This document shows, piece after piece, positions 1 through 8,132 of a stretch of DNA of 35,035 nt (position 1 is the first letter of the stretch; every line of letters starts with the position of its first letter). Origin of the DNA: a virus; IMG/VR virus record IMGVR_UViG_3300010354_007053, positions 1 through 35,035 of that record, one strand, 5' to 3'. Below the pieces are notes generated by a model. The model worked only from the letters and a program-made list of their open reading frames with translations. It made no database searches and was not told the origin of the DNA. The position numbers and the translations under genes were made by a program.

Positions 1-162
1 CCATTTGCTTTTGACGATATGATGGTGGATTATTCAGTACCGTTTGATTGTAATGAGTTTTGGGATAAAAAAATGTGGTTCTGGTTAGAAGAAAACATTG
101 GGAAATTAGAAGGGAAAGTATTATTTTGGAATATTGGTGGTTCGTATTTACAATCAATTTAA
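1..162 (+). CDS. C-terminal fragment, possibly a PLP-dependent deaminase-like enzyme
   Basis: An open frame runs from the first base of the window to a TAA at 160-162, giving the last 53 residues of a protein whose start is outside the window. The tail reads ...GKLEGKVLFWNIGG..., which resembles the C-terminal strand and Gly-Gly turn (VLFxHTGG) of ACC deaminase/D-cysteine desulfhydrase-type PLP enzymes. That resemblance is short and no catalytic residue is visible, so the family call is weak. The stop lies 22 nt before the dUTPase start, so the two genes are probably co-transcribed. Confidence 0.5.
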   Translation, partial: PFAFDDMMVDYSVPFDCNEFWDKKMWFWLEENIGKLEGKVLFWNIGGSYLQSI

Positions 163-184
163 TATAAATAAAGGAGTTATGAAA

Positions 185-691
185 ATGGCACAGACGTGGC
201 ATAGAAGATGGGATGACAGTTATGCTGAGGAAGCATTTAAGAACAGATTGAATTTACCTATTAAGTATGTAAAGTTAAATAAAGATGCAGTTAAACCAGA
301 ATACTCACAAGATGGCGATGCAGGTATGGACTTAACCGCAACTTCATTTAGAGTTACAGATACTTTCATGGAGTTTGGAACTGGTATTGCGGTACAAATT
401 CCAGAGAATCATGTTGGACTTTTATTTCCAAGAAGTTCAATTACAAAATCTGCACCAGGAGTTTCATTGAAAAATTCTGTTGGTGTTATTGATTCAAATT
501 ATCGTGGTGAAATTCTTGTTAGATTTGAATTGCCTTACTCAGCAGAGATGGGAGGAACTATTCCAGTTGTTGGCGATAGAGTTGCACAATTGGTTATTAT
601 TCCTTACCCAAGAGTAAAATTCGTAGAAGTAGATAAATTATCTGATACAAACCGTGGTGAAGGCGGGTTTGGTTCAACAGATAAACAGTAA
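185..691 (+). CDS. dut: dUTPase (deoxyuridine 5'-triphosphate nucleotidohydrolase)
   Basis: Hydrolyses dUTP to dUMP and pyrophosphate, keeping uracil out of phage DNA and feeding dTMP synthesis. All five trimeric dUTPase motifs are present in order: GDAGMDL (44-50), PRSS (82-85), GVIDSNYRGEI (100-110), GDRVAQL (130-136) and the C-terminal RGEGGFGST (157-165). The protein is 168 aa, slightly longer than usual because of about 20 extra N-terminal residues. Two ATGs follow the AAGGAG Shine-Dalgarno at 171-176. The one at 179 is only 2 nt away, while the one at 185 is at the good 8-nt spacing, so 185 is chosen. It heads the nucleotide and DNA metabolism part of the window. Confidence 0.96.
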   Translation: MAQTWHRRWDDSYAEEAFKNRLNLPIKYVKLNKDAVKPEYSQDGDAGMDLTATSFRVTDTFMEFGTGIAVQIPENHVGLLFPRSSITKSAPGVSLKNSVGVIDSNYRGEILVRFELPYSAEMGGTIPVVGDRVAQLVIIPYPRVKFVEVDKLSDTNRGEGGFGSTDKQ

Positions 692-697
692 CTTATA

Positions 698-705
698 TAT
701 TTATA
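698..705 (+). promoter_or_regulatory. TATTTATA promoter-like box upstream of the 739 gene
   Basis: TATTTATA ends 33 nt before the ATG at 739, in the gap after dut. The same octamer or a one-base variant occurs at a similar distance before the genes at 12827, 25628 and 31895, and 25 nt before 31202. I infer a phage-specific promoter element. It touches the palindrome at 705-724. Confidence 0.4.
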
Positions 706-724
706 GTAAACAAATTTGTTTACT
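705..724. promoter_or_regulatory. Perfect 20-bp palindrome, candidate operator or leader hairpin
   Basis: AGTAAACAAATTTGTTTACT reads identically on both strands with no mismatch. It begins at the last base of the TATTTATA box and ends 14 nt before the ATG at 739, so it would cover the transcription start if that box is a promoter. It could be bound by a dimeric regulator. In RNA it could fold as an 8-bp stem with an AAUU loop near the ribosome binding site. No T-run follows, so it is not a standard terminator. Confidence 0.5.
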
Positions 725-738
725 GATAGAGAAGCATT

Positions 739-1368
739 ATGTCAAAACTAACTAGTATATTAAAAGAAAGTGGTTTATCGAGATTGGTTTACCACATGGA
801 AATGCATGATTGCGGTACAATTACAGCCTTCCGTTCTAAAGAAGGCTGTGGTTTACCTGAAGATTTACCTTATGCATTACAAGATAACAAAAAAAGAAAT
901 GCTCAATTAAAAGCAAAACTTGAAATGATGGGGTATGGAACAACCGCAGTTAAAGGTGCTTACATTGAAAACTACGGAACACCAGAAGCGATTGAAGTGC
1001 GTGAGGATGTTTTCTTTGTTGTAGATTTACAAGATAAAGGAAACCTTGAAGCAGATTTAAGAAGATTGGGTGAAGAGTATATGCAAGATTCTATTTTGTT
1101 TATACCAAGAGGTGGTAGAGGTTCTATTCTCATCGGTACAAACCATTGTTCAGATTATCCAGGATATGGAAGAACAATGCAATTCAATGATAGACAAATG
1201 GGCAAAGGTGGACAGTTTATGACAAAAGTAAACGGTAGACCTTTTATATTTGAAGCTAACTTACTTGAACAAGTTGGAAACCATAACTATTATAGTGTTG
1301 CAAACAATATGGGTAAGTGGGCAATGAAAACTATTGCAAACAAAGATTGGAAAGATATAGAAATTTAA
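739..1368 (+). CDS. Conserved phage protein, DUF3293-like
   Basis: 209-aa protein of unknown function. The core has the pattern of DUF3293-type proteins: GTITAFRS near residue 26, then NKKRNAQLKAKLEMMGYG, then a block with a charged E..FFVVD strand, then the QDSILFIPRGG strand (about 115-125). The C-terminal part (FMTKVNGRPFIFEA) is extra and looks like a compact beta-rich unit. The N-terminus MSKLTSILKESG resembles the short leader seen on several other proteins here (11346, 31895, 34253), with a possible LKE|S processing site. The gene has its own upstream TATTTATA box and palindrome, so it may be expressed apart from dut. The family assignment is from memory of the pattern and is moderate to weak. 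Confidence 0.75.
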   Translation: MSKLTSILKESGLSRLVYHMEMHDCGTITAFRSKEGCGLPEDLPYALQDNKKRNAQLKAKLEMMGYGTTAVKGAYIENYGTPEAIEVREDVFFVVDLQDKGNLEADLRRLGEEYMQDSILFIPRGGRGSILIGTNHCSDYPGYGRTMQFNDRQMGKGGQFMTKVNGRPFIFEANLLEQVGNHNYYSVANNMGKWAMKTIANKDWKDIEI

Positions 1369-1389
1369 TTTTAACTTAAAGGTATTATT

Positions 1390-1674
1390 ATGAGTCGTTC
1401 ATATAGAAAAACTTCGATAATAGGAAATGCAGGTTCTTCAGAAAAAATGGATAAAATTATAGCTCATCGTAAATTTAGGAAGTATATTAAAAACCATATT
1501 ACAGCAACTCATGGTGATTTAGAATTATTAGAAGAAATAATGATGCCAAAAGACGATGAAATTTCTAATACTTGGACATCATCGAAAGACGGAAAGACTT
1601 ATTGGGATATAAGTGAGGACGAGAATGATTCAGATTGGCTAAAGCGATTTAAGAAAAAAATGATGAGGAAGTAA
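1390..1674 (+). CDS. Hypothetical small basic protein (MSRSYRKT family)
   Basis: 94-aa protein, not recognised functionally. The first 32 residues are basic and Ser-rich (MSRSYRKTSIIGNAGSSEK...HRKFRKYIK), a beginning I have seen on short phage and bacterial proteins of unknown role. The C-terminal half is acidic (SEDENDSDWLKRF) and ends in a basic KKKMMRK tail. No cysteines, signal peptide or membrane segment is visible. It is preceded by an AAAGG ribosome site 21 nt after the 739 gene and is followed 5 nt later by the next gene, so it sits within an operon. A nucleic-acid-binding role is possible from its charge but is not shown. Confidence 0.7.
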   Translation: MSRSYRKTSIIGNAGSSEKMDKIIAHRKFRKYIKNHITATHGDLELLEEIMMPKDDEISNTWTSSKDGKTYWDISEDENDSDWLKRFKKKMMRK

Positions 1675-1679
1675 TTGTT

Positions 1680-1979
1680 ATGGAAGTTTTATTAGTAGAA
1701 CCCAAAACAAATAAGTTCACCGCTTATTTGTATGATGGTACAATGGAAGCAGCAACAGAAGCATGCTCAAAATGGCCATGTATTATGACTGCAAGTAACA
1801 GTTATAAAGATAAGTGGGTTTTAAAGTTTGAAGCATCAAAAGAAGAGTGCTTACCTGGACAATATATTGTTAATGAAAAGAAGGGGTATTCAATTTATAC
1901 ACAACGTGAATTTTTAGAAAAGTATGACGTGGTGTATGATAACAGAAATAAAATCGGTAACTTTTTAGCAGACGATTAA
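1680..1979 (+). CDS. Hypothetical 99-aa protein
   Basis: Unknown function. The protein starts MEVLLVEPKTNKFTAYLYDG, suggesting a small alpha/beta fold, and has two cysteines in its first half (EACSKWPC). No catalytic motif, membrane helix or signal peptide is visible. It lies 5 nt after the preceding small gene and 12 nt before the methyltransferase-like gene, so it is probably translated from the same message. The reading frame is clean and codon use matches its neighbours, which supports it as a real gene. Confidence 0.65.
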   Translation: MEVLLVEPKTNKFTAYLYDGTMEAATEACSKWPCIMTASNSYKDKWVLKFEASKEECLPGQYIVNEKKGYSIYTQREFLEKYDVVYDNRNKIGNFLADD

Positions 1980-1991
1980 TATAGGAATGTT

Positions 1992-3152
1992 ATGTATTTA
2001 GATTACTTTGATAAGTTCAAAGGAATGAGTCCCTACCTTGCGATTGATGAAACAGAATGGAAATATATTCAAGAAACATTTCAGAAAGAAGATGTGTTAG
2101 AATCTATGGCAACAGTTTTGATGACGTATGATTTACCATACGCTGACATTTCTATTGATGATGCAATTTCTGAATTTCAAAAATTGAAGGGTATTAAGTG
2201 GAAAGAATTATTAAAAGAAGGTAAGTGGAAGGCAAGGCATAGTTACAATGCAGAATTTGAATGGAATGAAAAACCATTATATTTTTCAAGAAACAATGTA
2301 GGTAATTCTGCATCAAATTATTTTCAACAGATAAACCGTTGGAAAGTTGATGCTGCATACTCACCTGGTCCAGCGAGAAGTTGGACTTCTCTTCGTTCTA
2401 TGATTTCTTTATCAAAAGCATTTTTTACATTAAAATTCAAAAAGATTGATAAAGCAGCGGTTCGTTCTGCACTAAGTCTTAGAAAATATATTTGTTCTCA
2501 ATTCAAACCAAATGTTGCAAAAGCATTATACGATATGTATGGGGCTAAAACAATATTGGATTTCTCAGCAGGTTGGGGTGATAGATTGTGTGGATTCTAT
2601 GCATCGGATAAAGCAGAAACATATATTGGAATAGACCCAGCACCAAACAACCATGACGTTTATAAACAACAATCTGAATTTTATTCTAAACAATTAGGTT
2701 GGTTTGATACTAAAAAATCAGTACATTTATACGAAGCACCCGCGGAGGATTGGGACAATTCAGAGTGGATAGGCAAAGTTGATTTAATATTTACATCGCC
2801 TCCTTACTTTGATACCGAACGATATTCAAACGATGATAAACAAAGTTGGGTTCGGTACAAGAATATAGATTCTTGGAACAAAAACTTTTTACATAAAGCA
2901 TTGGATAACGTATGGGCTACTCTTAAACCTGGTGGTACAATGATTATAAACATTGCAGACATTTATAATAGACCGGCCAAATCTTATTTGAAAATATGTG
3001 ACCCAATGATTGAGTACATGAAAGAAAAGTCAGATTGTTTATTTGAAGGTTCTCTTGGAATGGAAATGGCATCACGCCCATCGGATACTGGTATTGACTA
3101 CGATGATAAAGCAAAATTTGCAGAACCAATGTGGATATTTAAAAAGGCATAA
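1992..3152 (+). CDS. SPPY-type DNA methyltransferase-like protein (paralogue 1)
   Basis: 386-aa protein with the two hallmark motifs of N6-adenine/N4-cytosine amino-methyltransferases: a SAM-binding motif I, DFSAGWGDRL (190-199), followed by IGIDPAP, and a catalytic SPPYF (269-273). SPPY is typical of N4-cytosine and some N6-adenine enzymes. Motif order I then IV suggests a beta- or gamma-type arrangement with no large target-recognition insert. The N-terminal 180 residues are helical and unassigned. The end of the protein (SLGMEMASRP, EPMWIFKK) parallels the 6438 protein, so they are diverged paralogues. It may modify phage DNA to resist restriction, but a non-DNA substrate cannot be excluded. 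Its stop is directly followed by the polymerase start. Confidence 0.85.
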   Translation: MYLDYFDKFKGMSPYLAIDETEWKYIQETFQKEDVLESMATVLMTYDLPYADISIDDAISEFQKLKGIKWKELLKEGKWKARHSYNAEFEWNEKPLYFSRNNVGNSASNYFQQINRWKVDAAYSPGPARSWTSLRSMISLSKAFFTLKFKKIDKAAVRSALSLRKYICSQFKPNVAKALYDMYGAKTILDFSAGWGDRLCGFYASDKAETYIGIDPAPNNHDVYKQQSEFYSKQLGWFDTKKSVHLYEAPAEDWDNSEWIGKVDLIFTSPPYFDTERYSNDDKQSWVRYKNIDSWNKNFLHKALDNVWATLKPGGTMIINIADIYNRPAKSYLKICDPMIEYMKEKSDCLFEGSLGMEMASRPSDTGIDYDDKAKFAEPMWIFKKA

Positions 3153-3153
3153 A

Positions 3154-5670
3154 ATGTATCAAAATATATTTGTTAAAACAAACACAAAAGAAGCATGGGT
3201 ATGGGATGATGATAAAGGACTTCTTTATTTTAACTATACTCCATACGCTTACCGAAAAGATTCAAATGGTAAATTTGTTTCATTGTACGGTGATAAATTA
3301 TCTAAGGTAACTGAATTCACAAAGAATGATCCAGACTTATTTGAATCTGATGTTGCTGAAACTACTCGTATTCTTGTTGATATGTACCACGAATCAGATA
3401 TTCCATCGAAGGGAATTATTACAATGGCTTTTGACATTGAGGTTGAAATGATTACAGGTACACCAGACCCAACCGAAGGTAACAACGAAATAACTTCTAT
3501 AGCTTTCCATGATTCAGCAACGAACACATACACTATGTTGGTGTTGGATAAAAGAAAAAGGTTGAAGAATAGAACTACGGATAACAAAATAATAGTTTCT
3601 TGTCCAGATGAAAAAACACTTCTACTTAAATTTTTAAGTGCAATAGAAGAAATTCAACCACACATAATGACTGGTTGGAACTGTGATGCATTCGATATAC
3701 CGTATTTGCATAATAGAATAAAAAGAGTTCTTGGTAAAAAACAAGCGCATCGTTTATCACCTATAAATGAAATGTTTTTCTCTCCTTACAGAAACCGATG
3801 GAGCATTGCTGGTATTTCTGTATTGGATTACATGACTGTTTACAAAAAGTTCTCTTATAAAGAATTACCATCGTATGCACTTAATGCGGTTTGTATGACT
3901 GAGTTAGGTCGAGGTAAGGTTGAGTATGAAGGTAACTTAGATGATTTAATGGAAAATGATATTGAAACTTTTATTGAGTACAATATAACTGACGTTGAGT
4001 TGGTTCTTGAATTAGATAAGAAGTTGCAGTACATAGACTTAGTGCGTGGTATTTGTCATGTAGGTCATGTTCCCTATGAAGATTTTGTGTACTCTTCAAA
4101 GTATCTTGAAGGTGCTTTATTATCGTACCTTAAAAATGTTGGAAGTGTTGTAGCACCGAATAAGCCAGCGGATAGACAAGAGAAGATGGCAGAGTTAAGA
4201 GAAAGTGGTGAGCAAGGATTCATTGGCGCTTTCGTTAAAGACCCAATTCCTGGCCGTTACGAATGGATGTATGACTTAGATTTAACTTCTCTGTATCCAT
4301 CTATTATTATGACTTTGAATATTTCACCAGAAACAAAGATTGCTAAAATCGATAACTGGTCTGCTGAGGATTTTATTCGTGATAAGAATGATGAATATTC
4401 TGTTGCAGGTGAAACTGTTTCAAAAGAAAAGTTAAAAGCGTTTTTAGATAAGTACAAATATACCGTTGCTTCAAACGGTGTAATGTATAGTTCAGATAAG
4501 GTTGGATTGATTCCTGCTATTCTAAACGATTGGTTTGATAAACGGGTTCAGTACAAAGATGAAATGAAAAGATGGGGTAAAGAAGGCGATACAGAAAAGT
4601 ATGAGTTCTATAAGAAAAGGCAACTTGTTCAAAAGATTCTTCTTAATTCATTGTACGGTGTATTAGGTTTACCTGCTTTTCGTTTCTATGATATTGATAA
4701 TGCAGAAGCGGTTACTCTTTCTGGTCAGACTGTAATTAAGAAAACAGAAGCAGCTATTAACATGAAGTACAACAAAGAGTTAGGTTCTGATAATGTTGAT
4801 TACGTGCAATACGTTGATACTGATTCTGTGTTTGTTTCTTGTTTACCGTTGGTAAAGAATAGATTTCCTGATATTGACACTAACAATATTGAGTTGATGA
4901 CTCCAAAGATTTATGAGATTGCAACGGAAGTTCAAGATTACGTTAATGAATTTTATAATGTATTTGCACAGAAAGTATTCAACACAGAGAAGCATCGATT
5001 GGAAATTAAACAAGAGATGATTGGACGTACTGGTTTCTGGCAAAAGAAAAAACGATATGCCTTATGGATTATTTCTGATAACGGTGTTCCGATGGACAAG
5101 TTAGAAGTTAAGGGATTGGACATTGTTCGCTCTTCTTTCCCCAAATCATTTCAGAAGTTTATGAAAGCGGTACTCATTGATATTTTAAAAGGCAGAGATA
5201 AAGAAGAATTGGATGAAGACATTATAAAATTCAAAAAAGATTTAGGTACAGTTCTCTATGGTGAGTTGGCAAAGAACTCTTCTATAAAAGATATTAAGAA
5301 ATATCAAGAACGTTTAACCGTTGATGTATTGGGTAAGTTTGGGAAAGGAACACCTGCTCATATTAAAGCAGCGATGAATTATAATAACTTGTTAAAGTTA
5401 TTTAATTGTCCACCGAAGTTTCCTGCAATTAAAAATGGTGATAAAGTTAAATGGTTATACTTAAAAAATAACTCATACGGTTTAGAAGAATTAGCATTCA
5501 GAGGGGATTCAGATCCAGAAGAAATTATAGAATTTATTAAAAATAACTTTGATGCAAACGAACTATTTGTATCGGAGTTGGATGGTAAACTAAGAGGTTT
5601 CTATGAATCTATGAAGTGGGAGTTTCCAACTGAAAATAAAAAGGTTGCACAAAAGTTTTTTTCTTTCTAA
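3154..5670 (+). CDS. Family B DNA polymerase (T4 gp43-like)
   Basis: Replicative polymerase with 3'-5' proofreading, 838 aa (T4 gp43 is 898). Exonuclease motifs: FDIEVE (93-98, Exo I), GWNCDAFD (174-181, Exo II) and YNITD (276-280, Exo III). Polymerase motifs: A, DLTSLYPS (376-383); B, KILLNSLYG (494-502); C, YVDTDS (553-558) with both catalytic aspartates. A KKKRYAL segment follows. All catalytic residues are present in a single chain, unlike phages with split polymerases. An upstream in-frame ATG at 3043 exists, but it lies inside the methyltransferase gene. The ATG at 3154 follows that gene's stop by 1 nt and starts the conserved region, so it is preferred. Confidence 0.97.
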   Translation: MYQNIFVKTNTKEAWVWDDDKGLLYFNYTPYAYRKDSNGKFVSLYGDKLSKVTEFTKNDPDLFESDVAETTRILVDMYHESDIPSKGIITMAFDIEVEMITGTPDPTEGNNEITSIAFHDSATNTYTMLVLDKRKRLKNRTTDNKIIVSCPDEKTLLLKFLSAIEEIQPHIMTGWNCDAFDIPYLHNRIKRVLGKKQAHRLSPINEMFFSPYRNRWSIAGISVLDYMTVYKKFSYKELPSYALNAVCMTELGRGKVEYEGNLDDLMENDIETFIEYNITDVELVLELDKKLQYIDLVRGICHVGHVPYEDFVYSSKYLEGALLSYLKNVGSVVAPNKPADRQEKMAELRESGEQGFIGAFVKDPIPGRYEWMYDLDLTSLYPSIIMTLNISPETKIAKIDNWSAEDFIRDKNDEYSVAGETVSKEKLKAFLDKYKYTVASNGVMYSSDKVGLIPAILNDWFDKRVQYKDEMKRWGKEGDTEKYEFYKKRQLVQKILLNSLYGVLGLPAFRFYDIDNAEAVTLSGQTVIKKTEAAINMKYNKELGSDNVDYVQYVDTDSVFVSCLPLVKNRFPDIDTNNIELMTPKIYEIATEVQDYVNEFYNVFAQKVFNTEKHRLEIKQEMIGRTGFWQKKKRYALWIISDNGVPMDKLEVKGLDIVRSSFPKSFQKFMKAVLIDILKGRDKEELDEDIIKFKKDLGTVLYGELAKNSSIKDIKKYQERLTVDVLGKFGKGTPAHIKAAMNYNNLLKLFNCPPKFPAIKNGDKVKWLYLKNNSYGLEELAFRGDSDPEEIIEFIKNNFDANELFVSELDGKLRGFYESMKWEFPTENKKVAQKFFSF

Positions 5671-5679
5671 CTAATTTAG

Positions 5680-5687
5680 TATATTTG
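5680..5687 (+). promoter_or_regulatory. Bacteroidota-type -7 box (TATATTTG) upstream of the clamp gene
   Basis: TATATTTG lies 31 nt before the clamp start and matches the Bacteroidota sigma-A -7 consensus TAnnTTTG. A T-rich stretch sits where the -33 element would be but has no clear TTTG. The same box and context (GTATATTTGTRGAAATTA) precede the clamp-loader gene, which strengthens the call. Confidence 0.6.
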
Positions 5688-5718
5688 TGGAAATTATTAT
5701 TATAAAAGGATTCGTGTT

Positions 5719-6438
5719 ATGGAAAAATCAAAGTTATTAAACTTCATCAGTAAATATCATTTGGGTAAGTTAGTTCAATCAGTTGCTTGGAATGCAAATG
5801 GTGGATTATCAACTCGTTTTATTTCTGATGATAAGTGTGTAGTTGGGGAAATTAAATTGAAAAGTTTTAGTGGGCAAGAAGCAAAGTTCGGTGTATATGA
5901 TACAAATTTACTTACAAGCCTTCTTGGTGTTCTTGGGAATACAATTGACTTCAAAATAAACGCTGCAGAGGAAAAAGCATTTGCTTTAACATTAAGTGAT
6001 AAATCTACAACTGTTAATTATATGTTAGCTGATTTAGCAGTTATTCCACCTGCACCAGAGTTGAAAGAACTTCCACCATTTGAATTAGAAATGTCAATTA
6101 CAAAAGATTTCATTGAGAAGTTTATTAAAGCTAAATCTGCTTTGTCTGATATTGAGAAGTTTACAATTCTTAAAAACGGTAAGACTGGCAAATGGCAAAT
6201 TGTAATTGGTTATGCTAACACAAACTCTAATAGAATTTCAATTGATATTGATTGTACTTGCAATGAAGATTTTGAACCAATTTCTTTTTCTGCAAAGTAT
6301 TTCAAAGAAATTCTATCAGCAAACAAAGATTTAAACGGTGGTTCAATGAAAGTTTCTTCACAAGGTTTAGCAAAAGTTGAATTTGATATTGATGATTTTG
6401 AATCAAGATATTTCTTAGTAAAATTGGAAAACAATTAA
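5719..6438 (+). CDS. DNA polymerase sliding clamp (T4 gp45-like)
   Basis: 239-aa processivity clamp (T4 gp45 is 228 aa), expected to form a trimeric ring tethering the polymerase to DNA; in T4 it also activates late transcription. The start MEKSKLLNFISKYHLGKLVQS and the two-domain pattern of repeated beta-strands fit gp45. Typical strings are FGVYDTNLLTSLLGVLG (about 57-73), the inter-domain linker VIPPAPELKELPPFELE, and a closing FDIDDFESRYFLVKLE. The gene lies between polymerase and clamp loader with its own TATATTTG promoter, and an AAAGGA ribosome site precedes the ATG. It overlaps the next gene by one base (TAATG). Confidence 0.92.
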   Translation: MEKSKLLNFISKYHLGKLVQSVAWNANGGLSTRFISDDKCVVGEIKLKSFSGQEAKFGVYDTNLLTSLLGVLGNTIDFKINAAEEKAFALTLSDKSTTVNYMLADLAVIPPAPELKELPPFELEMSITKDFIEKFIKAKSALSDIEKFTILKNGKTGKWQIVIGYANTNSNRISIDIDCTCNEDFEPISFSAKYFKEILSANKDLNGGSMKVSSQGLAKVEFDIDDFESRYFLVKLENN

Positions 6439-8087
6439 TGAAAAAGTATTTCTATGAAAAAAGTGATATTCTGTCCTGGCCATCAAATATAACGTATGGA
6501 GAACTGGTTACGTTTGACGATAACAGGTTTTATGAATGGGCAGAAGATTTAAGAATGAGGATTCTAACTGATTGGGATAACAATGGGAAACCACCAGTCG
6601 TTGGTAGAACTGAGGAAGAGATTAATCAATCATTCTCTAAACTACGTCAGTTTAACGCCTCATCTATTTTTCATAGTGTGGAAGAAGGCAATGACTCTGA
6701 CATGATTGGAGTCATTGCTAATTTCACAAAAGTTGGTTCGGCAGCAAATCAATTCTTTCCAACAATGCTAAAAACTAAAATTGCATCAGGTATGGGAAGT
6801 GATTCTGGTAAATCGATTTACGATTATTTTACAGACTCTATGAAAGAAACATTTCACCACATTATGAAGAGAAGTGTTTACAACGATTCTATGTATTTGT
6901 ACAGTAAGTCTTTATCTTCAAATCAAGTAAAGAATCCTTACTTCAAAGAAGGTGAAACTCTCCGTGATTTCTTCATGGCGTATAAAAATGGCGATGGAAG
7001 ATTCGATGGACAAGGTGTTCGTATTTCTAAAATATCATGCACCTTAGAAACTCAAACTAAAAAATATAAAAAGTATTTGACTATAAAAGCAGATGAGATT
7101 AGACAATTCTTAGCGGAAGGTTTGATTGATGATTTTATGTTATTCACGTTGGGTAGTCCAGAAGATTTAACTGATACATTTAATATACAGAAAGAAGGTT
7201 CTGAACCGAGAGCTAATGTTTATATTGTTCGTGTTTACGAAAAGAATATAAAATTATTTCCAAGTGCAATACAAGTATTTCGTATGTCCTTTTGTCAGCC
7301 AGCTGTAAACTTTCCACCTATGACCGCAAAGTTTCTTTATGAACACTTTACAAAACATATACCTGCAAGTGAAACAGTAACGGTATATGATCCAAGTTCT
7401 GGTTGGGGTGGTCGCATATTAGGTGCAATGTCTGTTGGTCGTCCAATACATTATGTTGGAACAGACCCAAACACAGATAACTTTATTGATGAATTAGGAA
7501 TAAGTCGTTATGAATACCTTGCAGACTTTTTCCTAAAATCAATAGGCGAGCGTGGTACAAATGTATCTTCAAAGTTCTTTGTTACAAATGAAAATCATAC
7601 GTACGAGCTTTTCCAAGATGGTTCGGAAACAATTCAGTTTAATCCTAAATTTCAAAAGTATAAAGGTAAGTTAGATTTTGTTTTTACTTCACCACCATAC
7701 TTTAATCGAGAAATGTATTCGGATGACGCAACTCAGTCCTATAAAGCACATAGTGAGTATGCGGATTGGCGTGATAACTTTTTACGCCCAACATTAGAAA
7801 CCGCGGTTGCTTATTTGAAATCAGACCGTTACCTTTGTTGGAATATAGCTGATATTAGAATTTCAACTAACAAAATAGTTCACCTTGAAAAAGATTCAAT
7901 TGATATATTAGAATCATTGGGAATGGAGTATGTAGGTAAATTTGGAATGGCGATGGGTAGAATGATTGGAAACTCTGACCAAGAAAAATTAGCAGAAAGA
8001 ACTTCTAATAAAGTTTTCCATAAGAATCAATGGTGGAAACAAGAACCTATTTTTATATTTCGTAAGCCGTTGGTAGATAAAGAATAA
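6438..8087 (+). CDS. SPPY-type DNA methyltransferase-like protein (paralogue 2)
   Basis: 549-aa protein sharing its C-terminal catalytic half with the 1992 protein. SAM-binding motif YDPSSGWGGRI (317-327) is followed by VGTDPN, then FTSPPYF (416-422), with a conserved MYSDD and W-x-x-NFL after it and a FIFRKPL ending. The first 300 residues are an extra region with no recognised motif (GRTEEEINQSFSKLRQFN...) and could recognise DNA or a partner. Motif order again suits an amino-methyltransferase acting on DNA. It is translationally coupled to the clamp gene (TAATG overlap), which puts it in the replication operon and suggests methylation near the fork, though that is inference. Confidence 0.85.
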   Translation: MKKYFYEKSDILSWPSNITYGELVTFDDNRFYEWAEDLRMRILTDWDNNGKPPVVGRTEEEINQSFSKLRQFNASSIFHSVEEGNDSDMIGVIANFTKVGSAANQFFPTMLKTKIASGMGSDSGKSIYDYFTDSMKETFHHIMKRSVYNDSMYLYSKSLSSNQVKNPYFKEGETLRDFFMAYKNGDGRFDGQGVRISKISCTLETQTKKYKKYLTIKADEIRQFLAEGLIDDFMLFTLGSPEDLTDTFNIQKEGSEPRANVYIVRVYEKNIKLFPSAIQVFRMSFCQPAVNFPPMTAKFLYEHFTKHIPASETVTVYDPSSGWGGRILGAMSVGRPIHYVGTDPNTDNFIDELGISRYEYLADFFLKSIGERGTNVSSKFFVTNENHTYELFQDGSETIQFNPKFQKYKGKLDFVFTSPPYFNREMYSDDATQSYKAHSEYADWRDNFLRPTLETAVAYLKSDRYLCWNIADIRISTNKIVHLEKDSIDILESLGMEYVGKFGMAMGRMIGNSDQEKLAERTSNKVFHKNQWWKQEPIFIFRKPLVDKE

Positions 8088-8092
8088 ATTCG

Positions 8093-8100
8093 TATATTTG
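8093..8100 (+). promoter_or_regulatory. Bacteroidota-type promoter (TTG-N-TATATTTG) upstream of the clamp-loader gene
   Basis: TATATTTG matches the -7 consensus TAnnTTTG. A TTG at 8070-8072 lies about 20 nt upstream, where the -33 element is expected. The box is 32 nt before the ATG at 8133, nearly the same arrangement as at 5680. Confidence 0.6.
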
Positions 8101-8132
8101 TAGAAATTAATTATTAAGAATATAGGCTACGT

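Noticed and set aside
163-170. TATAAATA, identical to the T4 late promoter
   Set aside because: It abuts the Shine-Dalgarno of dut, leaving no room for a normal leader, and it is a likely chance match in AT-rich sequence. The recurrent TATTTATA boxes are the reverse complement of this motif and are not treated as T4 late promoters.
2944-3129. Reverse-strand open frames throughout the window, this being one example
   Set aside because: All minus-strand frames lie inside well-supported + strand genes, lack ribosome sites, and encode low-complexity shadow sequences. None extends into a gap.
5641-5670. T-rich run at the end of the polymerase gene as a terminator
   Set aside because: No GC-rich stem precedes the T run, and the sequence is still coding (KVAQKFFSF).
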